From: Marinilabiliaceae bacterium
GTDB lineage: Bacteria; Bacteroidota; Bacteroidia; Bacteroidales; Marinilabiliaceae
Reading direction: 5' to 3'
Length of the DNA stretch: 64,000 nt
Assembly: GCA_016933045.1 (NCBI GenBank)
Contig: JAFGBR010000050.1
Location: forward strand, 248,001 to 312,000
Each line of letters opens with the position of its first letter. Position 1 is the first letter of the stretch. Positions 1 to 7,986 of this stretch are shown piece by piece. Made by a program: the position numbers and the translations under genes. The notes under the pieces are model-generated. The model was given only the letters and a program-made list of their open reading frames with translations. It did not search any database and was not told the origin of the DNA.

Positions 1-681
1 ATATCTGCCATTCCTAAAAGCTCCTTTTTCACGACCATGAACATCGACCAAAACAACTTTAGCACCTTTTTTCCCACGCAGTATTGTTTCATAGGTCTCT
101 TCTATCCCTGTAATTCCTGCATAATCACCCTGTACATAATATGAATCATTTTTTATCATCTTTTCAGATACCTCATTTATATATCCGAATATATGAGCAG
201 CATTTGGATACTCATACATTCGAAGTGTCCGTCGTTGAACAAAAAATCCTTTAAACTTGTATAGTTTTTCTTGCAAAATTCCATACTGTAAAGAAGATAC
301 CTGCTTAATGAAAACCGATGGCCGATAACTGGAAATTTTATTTTTTTTTAAATTACGATGCATCTCATCAAAATACCATTTCAACTCATCAACTGTAATA
401 CCAAGTGCAAAGGCAAAATCGATAGTATCAAATGGTTCAATTTCACGTGGCACAACCATTATATCGTAAACAGCCTGGTTCGAAACCAAGAGTTTGCCCT
501 GCCTGTCAAAAATCAAACCACGCGATGGATACTGAATAACTACTCGCTGAGTATTACTTTCGGCCGAAAACTTATACGATGAATCTCGTACCTGAATAGA
601 ATATAACTTTATCAGGAAAATAATTCCAATTAGAACAATTAGTCCTCTTATAAGAATAGATCTGTTATTGATAGCATCCAC
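1..681 (-). CDS. mrdA: Penicillin-binding protein 2, N-terminal part (cut by window edge)
   Basis: This is the first 227 codons of a leftward gene that runs off the window. I translated it from the reverse strand: a GTG start two bases after the mreD stop, a short N-terminus, one membrane segment at about residues 14-30, then the pedestal/dimerisation region of a class B PBP, with a SRGLIFDRQGKLLVSN block and a conserved stretch near YAGITGIEETYE at the cut end. The serine transpeptidase domain lies outside the window. MrdA (PBP2) cross-links peptidoglycan during cell elongation together with RodA and the MreBCD complex. Its place directly after mreD agrees with the conserved Bacteroidota order mreB-mreC-mreD-mrdA. 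No ATG is available in frame near this point, so GTG is the most likely start. Confidence 0.9.
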   Translation of the reverse strand, partial: MDAINNRSILIRGLIVLIGIIFLIKLYSIQVRDSSYKFSAESNTQRVVIQYPSRGLIFDRQGKLLVSNQAVYDIMVVPREIEPFDTIDFAFALGITVDELKWYFDEMHRNLKKNKISSYRPSVFIKQVSSLQYGILQEKLYKFKGFFVQRRTLRMYEYPNAAHIFGYINEVSEKMIKNDSYYVQGDYAGITGIEETYETILRGKKGAKVVLVDVHGREKGAFRNGRY

Positions 682-683
682 TA

Positions 684-1202
684 CTATCTGATTTTTGTTT
701 TGGTACCACTAAACATCTGAACAATAAATATCAACAATAGAGATATAACTGAACTCAACACTACCTTAAATAGGGTAGAAAAAAAATTACTAAAAGAAAA
801 CTCTTCTATAAAAAACAAAACCAAATGATGGCTTAAAGTCATTACTAATGCATATTTCATAAACCAACCCATTCCAAAAACCGAAGGCACAGGCTGTGCA
901 GTAGACTGATGATCTTCTCGCGGAATAATTGAATTTAAAAAATATGGCCGTATAAATGACATAACCAATGTTGCAGATGTATGCATTCCCGGAGTATTAC
1001 AACTTATATCAATAATTAAACCTGTTACAAATCCCAAAATCAACAAAAACCAACCGGGAATAAATAATGGTAAAGTTATTATGAACGATATATAAATAAA
1101 AGGATTAATAAACCACGAAAGCGGTATGTTATTAATTATTAATACCTGAATTAGTACTAATATTATTAAATTAAAAACATATTTAAGTGAATCATTAATC
1201 AT
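684..1202 (-). CDS. mreD: Rod shape-determining protein MreD
   Basis: A 172-residue, almost wholly hydrophobic protein with about five to six predicted membrane segments, the expected size and build for MreD of the elongasome. MreD sits in the inner membrane and links MreC to the PBP2/RodA synthase. The sequence itself is poorly conserved in this family, so the call leans on size, hydrophobicity and position between mreC and mrdA. Its ATG overlaps the last codons of mreC by 8 nt (1195-1202), and mrdA starts 2 nt after its stop, so translation of the three genes is probably coupled. Confidence 0.88.
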   Translation of the reverse strand: MINDSLKYVFNLIILVLIQVLIINNIPLSWFINPFIYISFIITLPLFIPGWFLLILGFVTGLIIDISCNTPGMHTSATLVMSFIRPYFLNSIIPREDHQSTAQPVPSVFGMGWFMKYALVMTLSHHLVLFFIEEFSFSNFFSTLFKVVLSSVISLLLIFIVQMFSGTKTKIR

Positions 1203-2025
1203 TATATGAATTACTTTCTAATTGAATTTTTTCATCTCTATCTTGGTTTTCAACCATCTCAACAAAGGTTATACTCTTAAAATCTACACTTAACTTTACA
1301 AGTATTCTAAAAAAACTATCTCCTTCATCTAATGTCACCTTTTCAACAACTCCAATAGGAATTCCCTCAGGGAATATAGCCGAAAAACCTGATGTTACAA
1401 CAATATCTCCAGGTCGCACAACCGCATGTAAAGGTATTTCATTTAACTGCACATACTGATATGATTTACCATCCCATTCGATAGAACCAAAAAAATTACT
1501 ACCTTCTAGTTTAGCAGATATCTTTAACCTGGTATTTAAAACTGAAATTGCTGTGGAAAAATGCGATGAAGTATTATTAATTATTCCAACAACACCTTCA
1601 GAGCTAATAACTCCCATCTCCTTTTTAATACTATCTTTATTACCTTTATCAATTGTTAAATAATTAAACTTCCCGGTTATAGTATTATTTATAACCTTTC
1701 CCGAACGATAAATATACTGCTTGTATTTTAAGCTATCCTCAACGATTCTCTTGTAATTTGGAGATAATTGAAATGATTCGGGCATACGGCTTTTCAAAAA
1801 AGCATTTTCTTCAGCCAAAACACGATTAGTTTTTCTCAGCGAAAAGTATTCAATAATATTACTTGATCGTTTGTAAAAAAAACTATTAACTGCATTACTC
1901 GAATTAATAAATGATGCCCTCTGGTATGGGTTAAACGAAATAATAAAAATAAAAGCTATAAGCTGCAAAAGAACAAATAGAACAGCAAAATGATGTTGAA
2001 TCAAAAATCGAATGATATTTCTCAT
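1195..2025 (-). CDS. mreC: Rod shape-determining protein MreC
   Basis: A 276-residue protein with one N-terminal membrane segment (about residues 12-30), a coiled-coil-like stretch (about 60-90) and two beta domains typical of MreC, including the conserved GVVGIINNTSSHFS and RPGDIVVTSGFSAIFPEGIPIG-type segments, the last being the family signature. MreC is a periplasmic scaffold that activates the PBP2/RodA elongation synthase. It lies between mreB and mreD, but a hairpin with a T-run separates it from mreB, so it may be transcribed less than mreB or from its own weak promoter. Confidence 0.94.
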   Translation of the reverse strand: MRNIIRFLIQHHFAVLFVLLQLIAFIFIISFNPYQRASFINSSNAVNSFFYKRSSNIIEYFSLRKTNRVLAEENAFLKSRMPESFQLSPNYKRIVEDSLKYKQYIYRSGKVINNTITGKFNYLTIDKGNKDSIKKEMGVISSEGVVGIINNTSSHFSTAISVLNTRLKISAKLEGSNFFGSIEWDGKSYQYVQLNEIPLHAVVRPGDIVVTSGFSAIFPEGIPIGVVEKVTLDEGDSFFRILVKLSVDFKSITFVEMVENQDRDEKIQLESNSYND

Positions 2026-2047
2026 TTATACAGCTAAAGTATGCTAT

Positions 2048-2087
2048 AAAAAAAACCACTGGACAAATTAATCCAAGTGGTTTTTTT
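2048..2087 (-). terminator. Intrinsic terminator or attenuator between mreB and mreC
   Basis: The arms AACCACT and AGTGGTT, flanked by A-run and T-run, enclose about 15 nt; GGA/TCC can extend the stem. Read leftward, the hairpin ends in a run of T, as in a Rho-independent terminator. It lies 6 nt after the mreB stop and 23 nt before mreC, inside what is otherwise one operon. Confidence 0.7.
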
Positions 2088-2093
2088 AAACTC

Positions 2094-3119
2094 TTATCGA
2101 ATAAGATAGGGTAAACCCCTCTCCCTGTTTTTCAATGCTATTCCTGTACCGCGTGCTACGGCTCTTAATGGATCCTCAGCAACAATAAAAGGAATATTTA
2201 TTTTATCGGTCAATCGTTTATCTAAACCACGCAACAATGCACCTCCCCCAGCTAAATATATGCCATTATTTACTATATCGGCATATAACTCAGGTGGCGT
2301 TTGTTCAAGTGCACTTAAAATAGCAGTTTCAATTTTCGATATCGATTTTTCCAAACAGTGACTAATCTCTTGATATGAAACAGGCACTTCTATTGGAAGA
2401 GCAGTCATCTGATTTGGCCCCTGAACAACATAATCAGATGGTGGTTCATCTAATTCGGGCAAGGCAGATCCTACATTTATTTTTATATCTTCGGCCGTAC
2501 GCTCCCCAATTTTAATATTATGCTGACGACGCATATACTCCATAATATCAGCTGTTAAATCATCACCGGCAATGCGTATCGATTTATTTGTAACAATACC
2601 ACCTAACGAAATGACTGCAATTTCAGTAGTTCCACCACCTATATCAACAATCATGTTTCCTTCTGGAGCTTCAACATCTAAACCTATTCCTAATGCAGCA
2701 GCCATAGGTTCATAAATCATGTGAACCTCACGTCCGCCAGCATGTTCTGATGAATCGCGAACTGCCCTAACTTCAACCTCGGTACTACCCGATGGAATAC
2801 ATATTACCATTGTTAGTGATGGTGAAAACAACCGTCCTTTGGTATTGATCATTTTAATCATACCGCGAATCATTTGCTCAGCAGCATTAAAATCAGCAAT
2901 TACACCATCACGTAACGGCCTGATTGTATATATATTATCGTGTGTTTTACCATGCATTTGGCGAGCTTTTTCTCCAATTGCTACGGGTTTATCGGTACGC
3001 CGGTCTAGCGCTACAATCGATGGTTCATCCACAACAACTTTGTCGTTATGAATAATAATGGTATTAGCAGTACCCAAATCAATAGCGATTTCCTGGGTTA
3101 AGAATGAAAAAAATCCCAT
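2094..3119 (-). CDS. mreB: Actin-like rod shape-determining protein MreB
   Basis: A 341-residue MreB with the expected length. The N-terminal phosphate-1 motif IDLGTANTII, the conserved IAIGEKARQMHGKT-like block, the phosphate-2 motif VDIGGGTTEIAVISLGG and the C-terminal adenosine motif YLAGGGALLRGLDKRL are all present, so this is a full ATP-binding actin fold. MreB filaments at the inner membrane guide the elongation machinery (MreC, MreD, PBP2, RodA) that follows. It starts 11 nt after the purH stop, so purH and mreB are probably co-transcribed; a terminator-like hairpin follows directly, which would let MreB be made in excess over MreCD. Confidence 0.98.
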   Translation of the reverse strand: MGFFSFLTQEIAIDLGTANTIIIHNDKVVVDEPSIVALDRRTDKPVAIGEKARQMHGKTHDNIYTIRPLRDGVIADFNAAEQMIRGMIKMINTKGRLFSPSLTMVICIPSGSTEVEVRAVRDSSEHAGGREVHMIYEPMAAALGIGLDVEAPEGNMIVDIGGGTTEIAVISLGGIVTNKSIRIAGDDLTADIMEYMRRQHNIKIGERTAEDIKINVGSALPELDEPPSDYVVQGPNQMTALPIEVPVSYQEISHCLEKSISKIETAILSALEQTPPELYADIVNNGIYLAGGGALLRGLDKRLTDKINIPFIVAEDPLRAVARGTGIALKNRERGLPYLIR

Positions 3120-3130
3120 TCGGATAGGTA

Positions 3131-4720
3131 TTAATGTTTAAAATGACGTTTTCCTGTAAACAACATGGCTATACCAAATTCGTCACAGGCGTTAATAACC
3201 TCTTCATCACGAATACTTCCTCCGGGCTCAACAATATATTTAACCCCATATTCGTTTGCAGCTTCAATGCTATCCCTAAAAGGAAAAAATGCATCCGATA
3301 TAAGAACCGATTCTGCAATATCGATTCCTTCTTTTAATTGAAACCTTGGAATAGTAAGATGTCTCAAACTATCTAATCGGTTAGGTTGACCCATGCCAGC
3401 ACCTGTTAACCAAAATGATCCATCACTATTTTCAGTTACCAACGCAATTGCATTACTTTTTAAATGCTTACACGCTGTGATCCCAAATTTAGCTAAACTT
3501 AATTTAGTATCATCAAATTGTTTCTTTGTAACTAACTTAAAATCGTTATCAATTCCTTCATCTTCATCTTGCACTAACATACCTCCACTAATTGAACGGT
3601 ATAATTTTTCTCCGGTAATACTATCTTTAACCGGAATTTCCAACAATCGTAAATTTTTCTTTTTAGATAGTATTTCAATAGCTTCAGGTGAAAATTCGGG
3701 TGCTATAATAATTTCAACAAAACGACTTCCGAACCATACAGCTACTTCTGCTGTAACCTTTTGAGTAAAACAAACTATTCCTCCATAAGCACTAATTGGA
3801 TCACCGGCCCATGCAAGCTCCAATGAATGCATAATATTTGAAGTTACAGCTAATCCACATGGATTCAAGTGTTTAATAACCGATACTGCAACTTTATTAT
3901 CAATATTTTCTACCGAATGATAAGCATCACTTGCTACTTTCCAGGCAGCATCAGCATCTAATAGATTATTATATGATAAAGCTTTCCCTTGTAGTATTCT
4001 GGCTTTAGCTAATGCCGCACCCTGCTTAACATTATTAAGCTTATAAAAAGTAGCCATTTGATGAGGATTTTCACCATAACGCAATACATCTCCTTCATTT
4101 AAACTTATTCGTTCAGCCCCTTTATTGTCACTGTTAAAATATCCAAAAATAGCTGAATCATAATGCGAAGAAACAGCAAATGCTGCAGCTGCAAAGGCCT
4201 TTCGATCTTCAATGGTAGATTCTCCTTTTTTTTCCATTAACAATGTAAGAAGATCAGCATACTGTCCTTTCGAAGGCACAATAATAACATCTTTATAGTT
4301 TTTAGCTGCGGCTCGTATTAATGAGATACCACCAATATCAATTTTTTCAATAATATCTTGTTCTGATGCACCACAGGCTACTGTTGCTTCAAATGGGTAA
4401 AGATCAACTATAACCAAATCAATTTCAGGTATTTCAAAATCCGAAAGCTGCTTTATATCGCTTTCATTATCCCTGCGACTTAAAATCCCACCAAACACTT
4501 TCGGATGAAGGGTTTTAACTCTTCCACCCAAGATAGAAGGATAACCAGTTAAATCTTCAACTGCATTAACTGGCAGCCCAAGTTCTTCGATAAATGATTT
4601 TGTTCCTCCTGTAGAGAGTAATTGTACTCCAAGTTCGTTTAATTTTTTTAAAATTTCATCCAGCCCGTCTTTATGATAAACCGAAACAAGTGCTGTTTTA
4701 ATCTGCTTTTGTGTATCCAT
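3131..4720 (-). CDS. purH: Bifunctional AICAR transformylase/IMP cyclohydrolase
   Basis: PurH catalyses the last two steps of de novo IMP synthesis: formyl transfer from 10-formyl-THF to AICAR, then cyclisation to IMP. The N-terminal MGS-like domain (about residues 1-150: LLSTGGTKSFIEELG, GRVKTLHPKVFGGIL) is the cyclohydrolase; the remainder is the transformylase, with the catalytic KHLNPCGLA motif and the C-terminal PGGSIRDEEVI block. I start at the ATG that gives MDTQKQIKTALVS (529 aa). The longer frame to 4765 would add 15 residues and would cover the promoter -7 element and part of the upstream terminator. Purine synthesis gene next to mreB is a common Bacteroidota order. Confidence 0.97.
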   Translation of the reverse strand: MDTQKQIKTALVSVYHKDGLDEILKKLNELGVQLLSTGGTKSFIEELGLPVNAVEDLTGYPSILGGRVKTLHPKVFGGILSRRDNESDIKQLSDFEIPEIDLVIVDLYPFEATVACGASEQDIIEKIDIGGISLIRAAAKNYKDVIIVPSKGQYADLLTLLMEKKGESTIEDRKAFAAAAFAVSSHYDSAIFGYFNSDNKGAERISLNEGDVLRYGENPHQMATFYKLNNVKQGAALAKARILQGKALSYNNLLDADAAWKVASDAYHSVENIDNKVAVSVIKHLNPCGLAVTSNIMHSLELAWAGDPISAYGGIVCFTQKVTAEVAVWFGSRFVEIIIAPEFSPEAIEILSKKKNLRLLEIPVKDSITGEKLYRSISGGMLVQDEDEGIDNDFKLVTKKQFDDTKLSLAKFGITACKHLKSNAIALVTENSDGSFWLTGAGMGQPNRLDSLRHLTIPRFQLKEGIDIAESVLISDAFFPFRDSIEAANEYGVKYIVEPGGSIRDEEVINACDEFGIAMLFTGKRHFKH

Positions 4721-4743
4721 TCTAAAATTTGGTTCTAATATGG

Positions 4744-4751
4744 CAAAAATA
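4744..4751 (-). promoter_or_regulatory. Promoter -7 element of purH-mreB
   Basis: Read leftward this is TATTTTTG, a full match to the Bacteroidota -7 consensus TAnnTTTG, about 23 nt before the purH ATG. It lies in the T-run of the preceding terminator. No clear TTTG element was found at the -33 spacing. Confidence 0.5.
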
Positions 4752-4792
4752 AAAAAATTTGGCAAGATTAATAGTCTAATTATCTGCCAAAT
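4750..4792 (-). terminator. Terminator of the greA-HIT unit
   Basis: The arms ATTTGGCA and TGCCAAAT (4757-4792), with further imperfect pairing of AGATTAAT against ATTATC inside, are followed leftward by a run of seven T. This is a long AT-rich intrinsic terminator about 80 nt after the HIT gene stop. Confidence 0.7.
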
Positions 4793-4871
4793 ATTTAATG
4801 ATGCTTTTTAAAGTTTATTTGTCTTGTTTTTATTTATGTTTTATTCAGACAAAATAAAATATCACAACCGA

Positions 4872-5273
4872 TTATTTTAACTCCAGATTTTTTCTAATAC
4901 TAGCGGCAATACTCCTAAACTCATCTTGAGAAAGTTTTAATTTTGGTTTTGAAAAGTTTATATCTCCCTCCGTTTTCAATGGTATAAGATGAACATGGGC
5001 ATGAGGAACTTCAAGCCCAAGAACAGCAATACCAACTCGTTTACACGGCACTGTTTTTTCAATTGCAAGTGCAATTCTTTTTACGCAAACCGACAATCCC
5101 GATAATATTTCATCACTTAAATCAAAAATATAATCTGTTTCGTCTTTTGGGATAACCAAAGTATGTCCTTCTGCTAATGGATTAATGTCTAAAAAAGCAA
5201 AATACTTTTCATCTTCATAAATTTTATAAGATGGAATTTCTCCCCTAATAATTTTCGAAAAAATAGTTGCCAT
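4872..5273 (-). CDS. HIT family nucleotide-binding protein
   Basis: A 133-residue histidine-triad protein. The N-terminal TIFSKIIRGEIPSYKIYED, the central FLDINPLAEGHTLVIPK and the catalytic triad HAHVHLIPL (HxHxHxx) are typical of the Hint branch. These enzymes hydrolyse nucleoside phosphoramidates or similar adenylated compounds in the cytoplasm; the natural substrate is usually not known. It follows greA by 9 nt and shares its transcript, ending at the hairpin at 4750-4792. The greA-HIT pair is common in Bacteroidota. Confidence 0.95.
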   Translation of the reverse strand: MATIFSKIIRGEIPSYKIYEDEKYFAFLDINPLAEGHTLVIPKDETDYIFDLSDEILSGLSVCVKRIALAIEKTVPCKRVGIAVLGLEVPHAHVHLIPLKTEGDINFSKPKLKLSQDEFRSIAASIRKNLELK

Positions 5274-5282
5274 ATATTAAAA

Positions 5283-5756
5283 TTATAATGAAATATCAAT
5301 AATTTCAAACGACATAACACCCGATGGCACTTTTATTTCAACAACATCTCCTACTTTTTTCCCCAATAATCCTTTTGCAATTGGCGTAGTAATTGATATT
5401 TTACCTGCCTTTAAATCAGCCTCACTCTCCGACACCAATGTATAAACCATAGTGGTATTATTTTTAGTGTTACGAATAGTTACTTTATTTAACAACTGAA
5501 CTTTACTAGTGTCAATTTTTGATTCATCAATAATTCGCGAATTAGCAATGGTATCTTTTAACTTGGCAATTCTCATTTCGAGCAAACCTTGGGCTTCTTT
5601 TGCGGCATCGTATTCAGCATTTTCCGATAAATCACCTTTATCGCGAGCTTCTGCAATTTGACGTGAAATACTAGGTCGTTCAACACTTTCAAGTTGAGTT
5701 AACTCATCTTTTAACCTCTTCAATCCCTCTTCGGTAATATAATTTACTGGTGACAT
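5283..5756 (-). CDS. greA: Transcription elongation factor GreA
   Basis: A 157-residue GreA of normal length. The N-terminal coiled coil (NYITEEGLKRLKDELTQLE, then SRQIAEARDKGDLSENAEY with the conserved acidic tip) enters the RNA polymerase secondary channel and stimulates transcript cleavage in backtracked complexes; the C-terminal domain carries the conserved TPIAKGLLGKKVGDVVEI segment. The start is supported by a near-perfect Shine-Dalgarno element, GGAGGA, 6 nt before the ATG, which is uncommon in this phylum and may mean strong translation. Confidence 0.97.
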   Translation of the reverse strand: MSPVNYITEEGLKRLKDELTQLESVERPSISRQIAEARDKGDLSENAEYDAAKEAQGLLEMRIAKLKDTIANSRIIDESKIDTSKVQLLNKVTIRNTKNNTTMVYTLVSESEADLKAGKISITTPIAKGLLGKKVGDVVEIKVPSGVMSFEIIDISL

Positions 5757-5762
5757 AAATAT

Positions 5763-5768
5763 TCCTCC
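5763..5768 (-). promoter_or_regulatory. Strong Shine-Dalgarno site of greA
   Basis: GGAGGA on the reverse strand, 6 nt before the greA ATG. Most other genes in the window have only A-rich leaders and no such site. Confidence 0.7.
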
Positions 5769-5790
5769 AATGTTTATTTTAAATTAAAGC

Positions 5791-5826
5791 AAAAAAATAA
5801 AGAATCCCGGTATCCCGAGACTCTTT
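5791..5826 (-). terminator. Terminator of the 140-residue membrane-anchored protein gene
   Basis: Two 12-nt arms (5799-5810 and 5815-5826) pair over their full length on the reverse strand, with two G-T wobbles and a GATA loop, followed by ATTTTTTT. A clear leftward Rho-independent terminator just ahead of greA. Confidence 0.88.
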
Positions 5827-5887
5827 AATACAAAGATAATAAGTTTAAACAGATAAAACAAAATACGCGCAAAAATTGCGTATTAAA

Positions 5888-6310
5888 TTAATAATCAGGC
5901 CTTTTTAATATCTCAGAATAAATCACAGCCTTTCTAATATCAAAATCATCAATATCTTCATTAACTTCTTCAACTGGTTGAAAAAAATTATCATAAACCG
6001 GATCTTTCTTATCAGGTATTAACGAATTAACAGATAATTTTTCAATGTTTTCATACGAAACACTAGGAGACGTTTTAATAATCTTTTCAGCACTTAATGA
6101 TTCAGCCTTAAAAACCGGCGCAACAGGCATTTCCTCCTCCTCCTCCTCTTCCATCATACTTTTCATTTCAGGAAAAAAATCCTGCAAAATATCAGGCACC
6201 TTTTTTTTATTAGGCTCAGTATTTTTACTACTATCCAACTTTCTTTTTACAATACTGATAACTATTGCAGCAACCATTATCAATATTCCAATAATATCAT
6301 TAAACTCCAT
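5888..6310 (-). CDS. Membrane-anchored acidic protein of unknown function
   Basis: A 140-residue protein that I cannot assign to a family. It has one N-terminal membrane segment (about residues 5-22, IIGILIMVAAIVISIV) followed by a basic VKRK, which predicts the rest to be cytoplasmic. The tail is low in complexity: a run of seven glutamates (MMEEEEEEEMP), many acidic residues, and a C-terminal DDFDIRKAVIYSEILKRP that is the most structured-looking part. Short proteins of this build occur in many Bacteroidota genomes. It is a single-gene unit with its own terminator and is divergent from the lipoprotein at 6410. The protein is real by its terminator, codon pattern and start, but its role is open. 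Confidence 0.75.
   Translation of the reverse strand: MEFNDIIGILIMVAAIVISIVKRKLDSSKNTEPNKKKVPDILQDFFPEMKSMMEEEEEEEMPVAPVFKAESLSAEKIIKTSPSVSYENIEKLSVNSLIPDKKDPVYDNFFQPVEEVNEDIDDFDIRKAVIYSEILKRPDY
6131..6152. repeat. CCT trinucleotide tract coding for polyglutamate
   Basis: About six copies of a CCT unit on the forward strand, read as GAG codons within the 140-residue protein gene. Length change by slippage would stay in frame and alter only the number of glutamates. Confidence 0.7.
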
Positions 6311-6352
6311 AATATTTATATTATTGTTCTAAATTAAGATATCAAGTTTAAA

Positions 6353-6384
6353 TTGACAAATAAGTTTGTAATTTACTATTTTTA
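6353..6384 (+). promoter_or_regulatory. Promoter of the lipoprotein cluster
   Basis: TTG (6353-6355), 21 nt, then TATTTTTA (6377-6384), one base off the TAnnTTTG consensus. The predicted transcript start lies about 20 nt before the GTG at 6410. Confidence 0.45.
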
Positions 6385-6409
6385 AAAGCTCAAATAAAAA
6401 TTTACTTGT

Positions 6410-6826
6410 GTGAAAAATTTTCTAATTATTGGAATAACATTATTACTTATTCTTATTTCATGTGGCGATGAGGAAGAGATAATTCCTAACGTAAAGTTTT
6501 CAGGTAAAATTTACATTCCCGGCTTGTACGAAAACCCGGCTATTATTAAATATGACGTAAATCGATATCAATTAGGAATTAAAGGAATTATAATCTATAA
6601 AATAGATTACAATCACTTCTTAGCATTCGATTTAATGTGTCCGCATGAAAAATCAATAACCTGTTTAGTTAAAAATAATGGTGATGTAATTTGTACTTGT
6701 CCCTGTTGCAATTCAAAATTTTTAATTGCAACCGAAGGAGGCGGATTAATAGAAGGCCCTGCTCAATGGCCTTTAAAAACATATAACACAACTGTAAATG
6801 GTGATTATTTAATCGTATCTAATTAA
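6410..6826 (+). CDS. Rieske-like lipoprotein with a Cys in place of the second His
   Basis: A 138-residue exported lipoprotein with a GTG start, a signal peptide and a lipobox ending LISC (Cys18). Its second half has the shape of a Rieske [2Fe-2S] domain: CPH at 77-79, then CPCCNSKF at 97-104 and the closing GGGLIEGPAQWPLKTY that is typical of the fold. In Rieske proteins the second ligand pair is CxxH; here it is Cys97-x-x-Cys100, so the ligand set would be three Cys and one His, if a cluster is bound at all. Extra Cys85, Cys95 and Cys99 lie nearby. It is the first gene of a unit with two thioredoxin-like lipoproteins (14 nt to the next). Electron transfer at the cell envelope is possible but not shown. 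Confidence 0.72.
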   Translation: MKNFLIIGITLLLILISCGDEEEIIPNVKFSGKIYIPGLYENPAIIKYDVNRYQLGIKGIIIYKIDYNHFLAFDLMCPHEKSITCLVKNNGDVICTCPCCNSKFLIATEGGGLIEGPAQWPLKTYNTTVNGDYLIVSN

Positions 6827-6840
6827 CAAAAATTGTTTCG

Positions 6841-7986
6841 ATGAAAATCCAGTGCTATTTAATTATCTTCTTCTTATTAATAGTTTTATCATGTAATAAA
6901 GAATCAATCAAACGGATTTCGTTAACAGTATCACTTGTTAATTATCCCGAAAACAAACATCTTATTTTGTATCATTTAAACAACGGGGTTATTCCATTCG
7001 ATACTGCAACAATAACAACTCAAGGCGATTATTTTTTTTCACGCCCCATTAAACAACCCGACTTTTACCAAATAAAATTTAATAATAACCAAACACTTAG
7101 TTTAATTTTACATCCTAAAGAAGAGACAATAATTAAAGCCGATGCTGATAATGTAATATCATCAGCAGTCATTCATAATAATCCCGAATCGAACAAAATA
7201 TTAAAAGCCGAGCGAATATCACGTGGCCTTAAATCAGAAATAAATGGCTTAACAGCACAATTAACTGATAAATCATTAAAAAAATCATTACGCGACTCTA
7301 TACTATTAACTATTGACACTTTAAAAATAATTAGAAAGCAGATTATAAATAAATTAATTGACACATCTGAATATAACCTTAGTATCCTACCAATAATACT
7401 CCAAAAATCGGGTAATCATTCATTTTTTAATATTAAAACAGACTCCGCACTATTCGTTAAAACCGATACCTTTTTAATTAAAAATTACTGGTATAGTGAT
7501 TTAGTGAAAACATTTCACTATCAGTTAGATTCGGCTTTTGCTTTTGCTAATAATAATACAAATATAAAATTGGGAGAAAAACTCGCCGAACCCAATATTC
7601 CAACATATTGGAATGAAACACTAACGCTATCGAAATTTTCGGGTAAACCAATCCTAATATTTTTCTGGAAATCAGATATGCCCGAAAACAAATGGATGAT
7701 TCCGGAAGTTGAGAAATATATTCGAAAAGCAAAAGAACACGATTTAGAAATATGGATGATTTCACTCGACGTAAACAAAAAAAATTGGGAAAATTCAATT
7801 GATTATTACAAGCTTGCTTGCTGGCATTTCAGTGACCTTTTAGGTTTTAATTCTAATTCAATTAAAAAATTAGGCATACGAAACATTCCTGCAAATATTT
7901 TAATTGATAAAAAGGGTATAATTATTTCGAAAAACACCTGGGGTAATTTACTAAACGAATCGGTTAACAGCATTATTAGCCATTAA
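6841..7986 (+). CDS. Thioredoxin-like lipoprotein (DUF4369/TlpA type) lacking CxxC
   Basis: A 381-residue lipoprotein (lipobox IVLSC, Cys18). The first part (about 25-120) is a beta region of the DUF4369 kind found ahead of TlpA domains in Bacteroidota; a helical linker follows, and the last ~130 residues form a thioredoxin-like domain with the cis-Pro segment IRNIPANILIDKKG. At the place of the WCxxC active site it reads FFWKSDMPENKWMIPE, with no cysteine. It therefore cannot act as a dithiol reductase or oxidase and may serve as a binding or structural protein. It is 14 nt after the Rieske-like gene. The gene at 8261 is a paralogue with the same layout. Broken copy is unlikely, because the frame is full length and the fold signature is otherwise kept. 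Confidence 0.8.
   Translation: MKIQCYLIIFFLLIVLSCNKESIKRISLTVSLVNYPENKHLILYHLNNGVIPFDTATITTQGDYFFSRPIKQPDFYQIKFNNNQTLSLILHPKEETIIKADADNVISSAVIHNNPESNKILKAERISRGLKSEINGLTAQLTDKSLKKSLRDSILLTIDTLKIIRKQIINKLIDTSEYNLSILPIILQKSGNHSFFNIKTDSALFVKTDTFLIKNYWYSDLVKTFHYQLDSAFAFANNNTNIKLGEKLAEPNIPTYWNETLTLSKFSGKPILIFFWKSDMPENKWMIPEVEKYIRKAKEHDLEIWMISLDVNKKNWENSIDYYKLACWHFSDLLGFNSNSIKKLGIRNIPANILIDKKGIIISKNTWGNLLNESVNSIISH

Noticed and set aside
4721-4765. N-terminal extension of purH (15 residues)
   Set aside because: It lies over the promoter -7 element and terminator T-run, is not part of the PurH family start, and an ATG at 4720 gives the normal length.
4757-4792. Inverted repeat as a repressor operator for purH
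   Set aside because: The T-run that follows and its place after the HIT gene fit an intrinsic terminator better.
6045-6332. Forward frame opposite the 140-residue protein
   Set aside because: The poly-Ser and hydrophobic content is the complement of the polyglutamate and membrane segments on the other strand.
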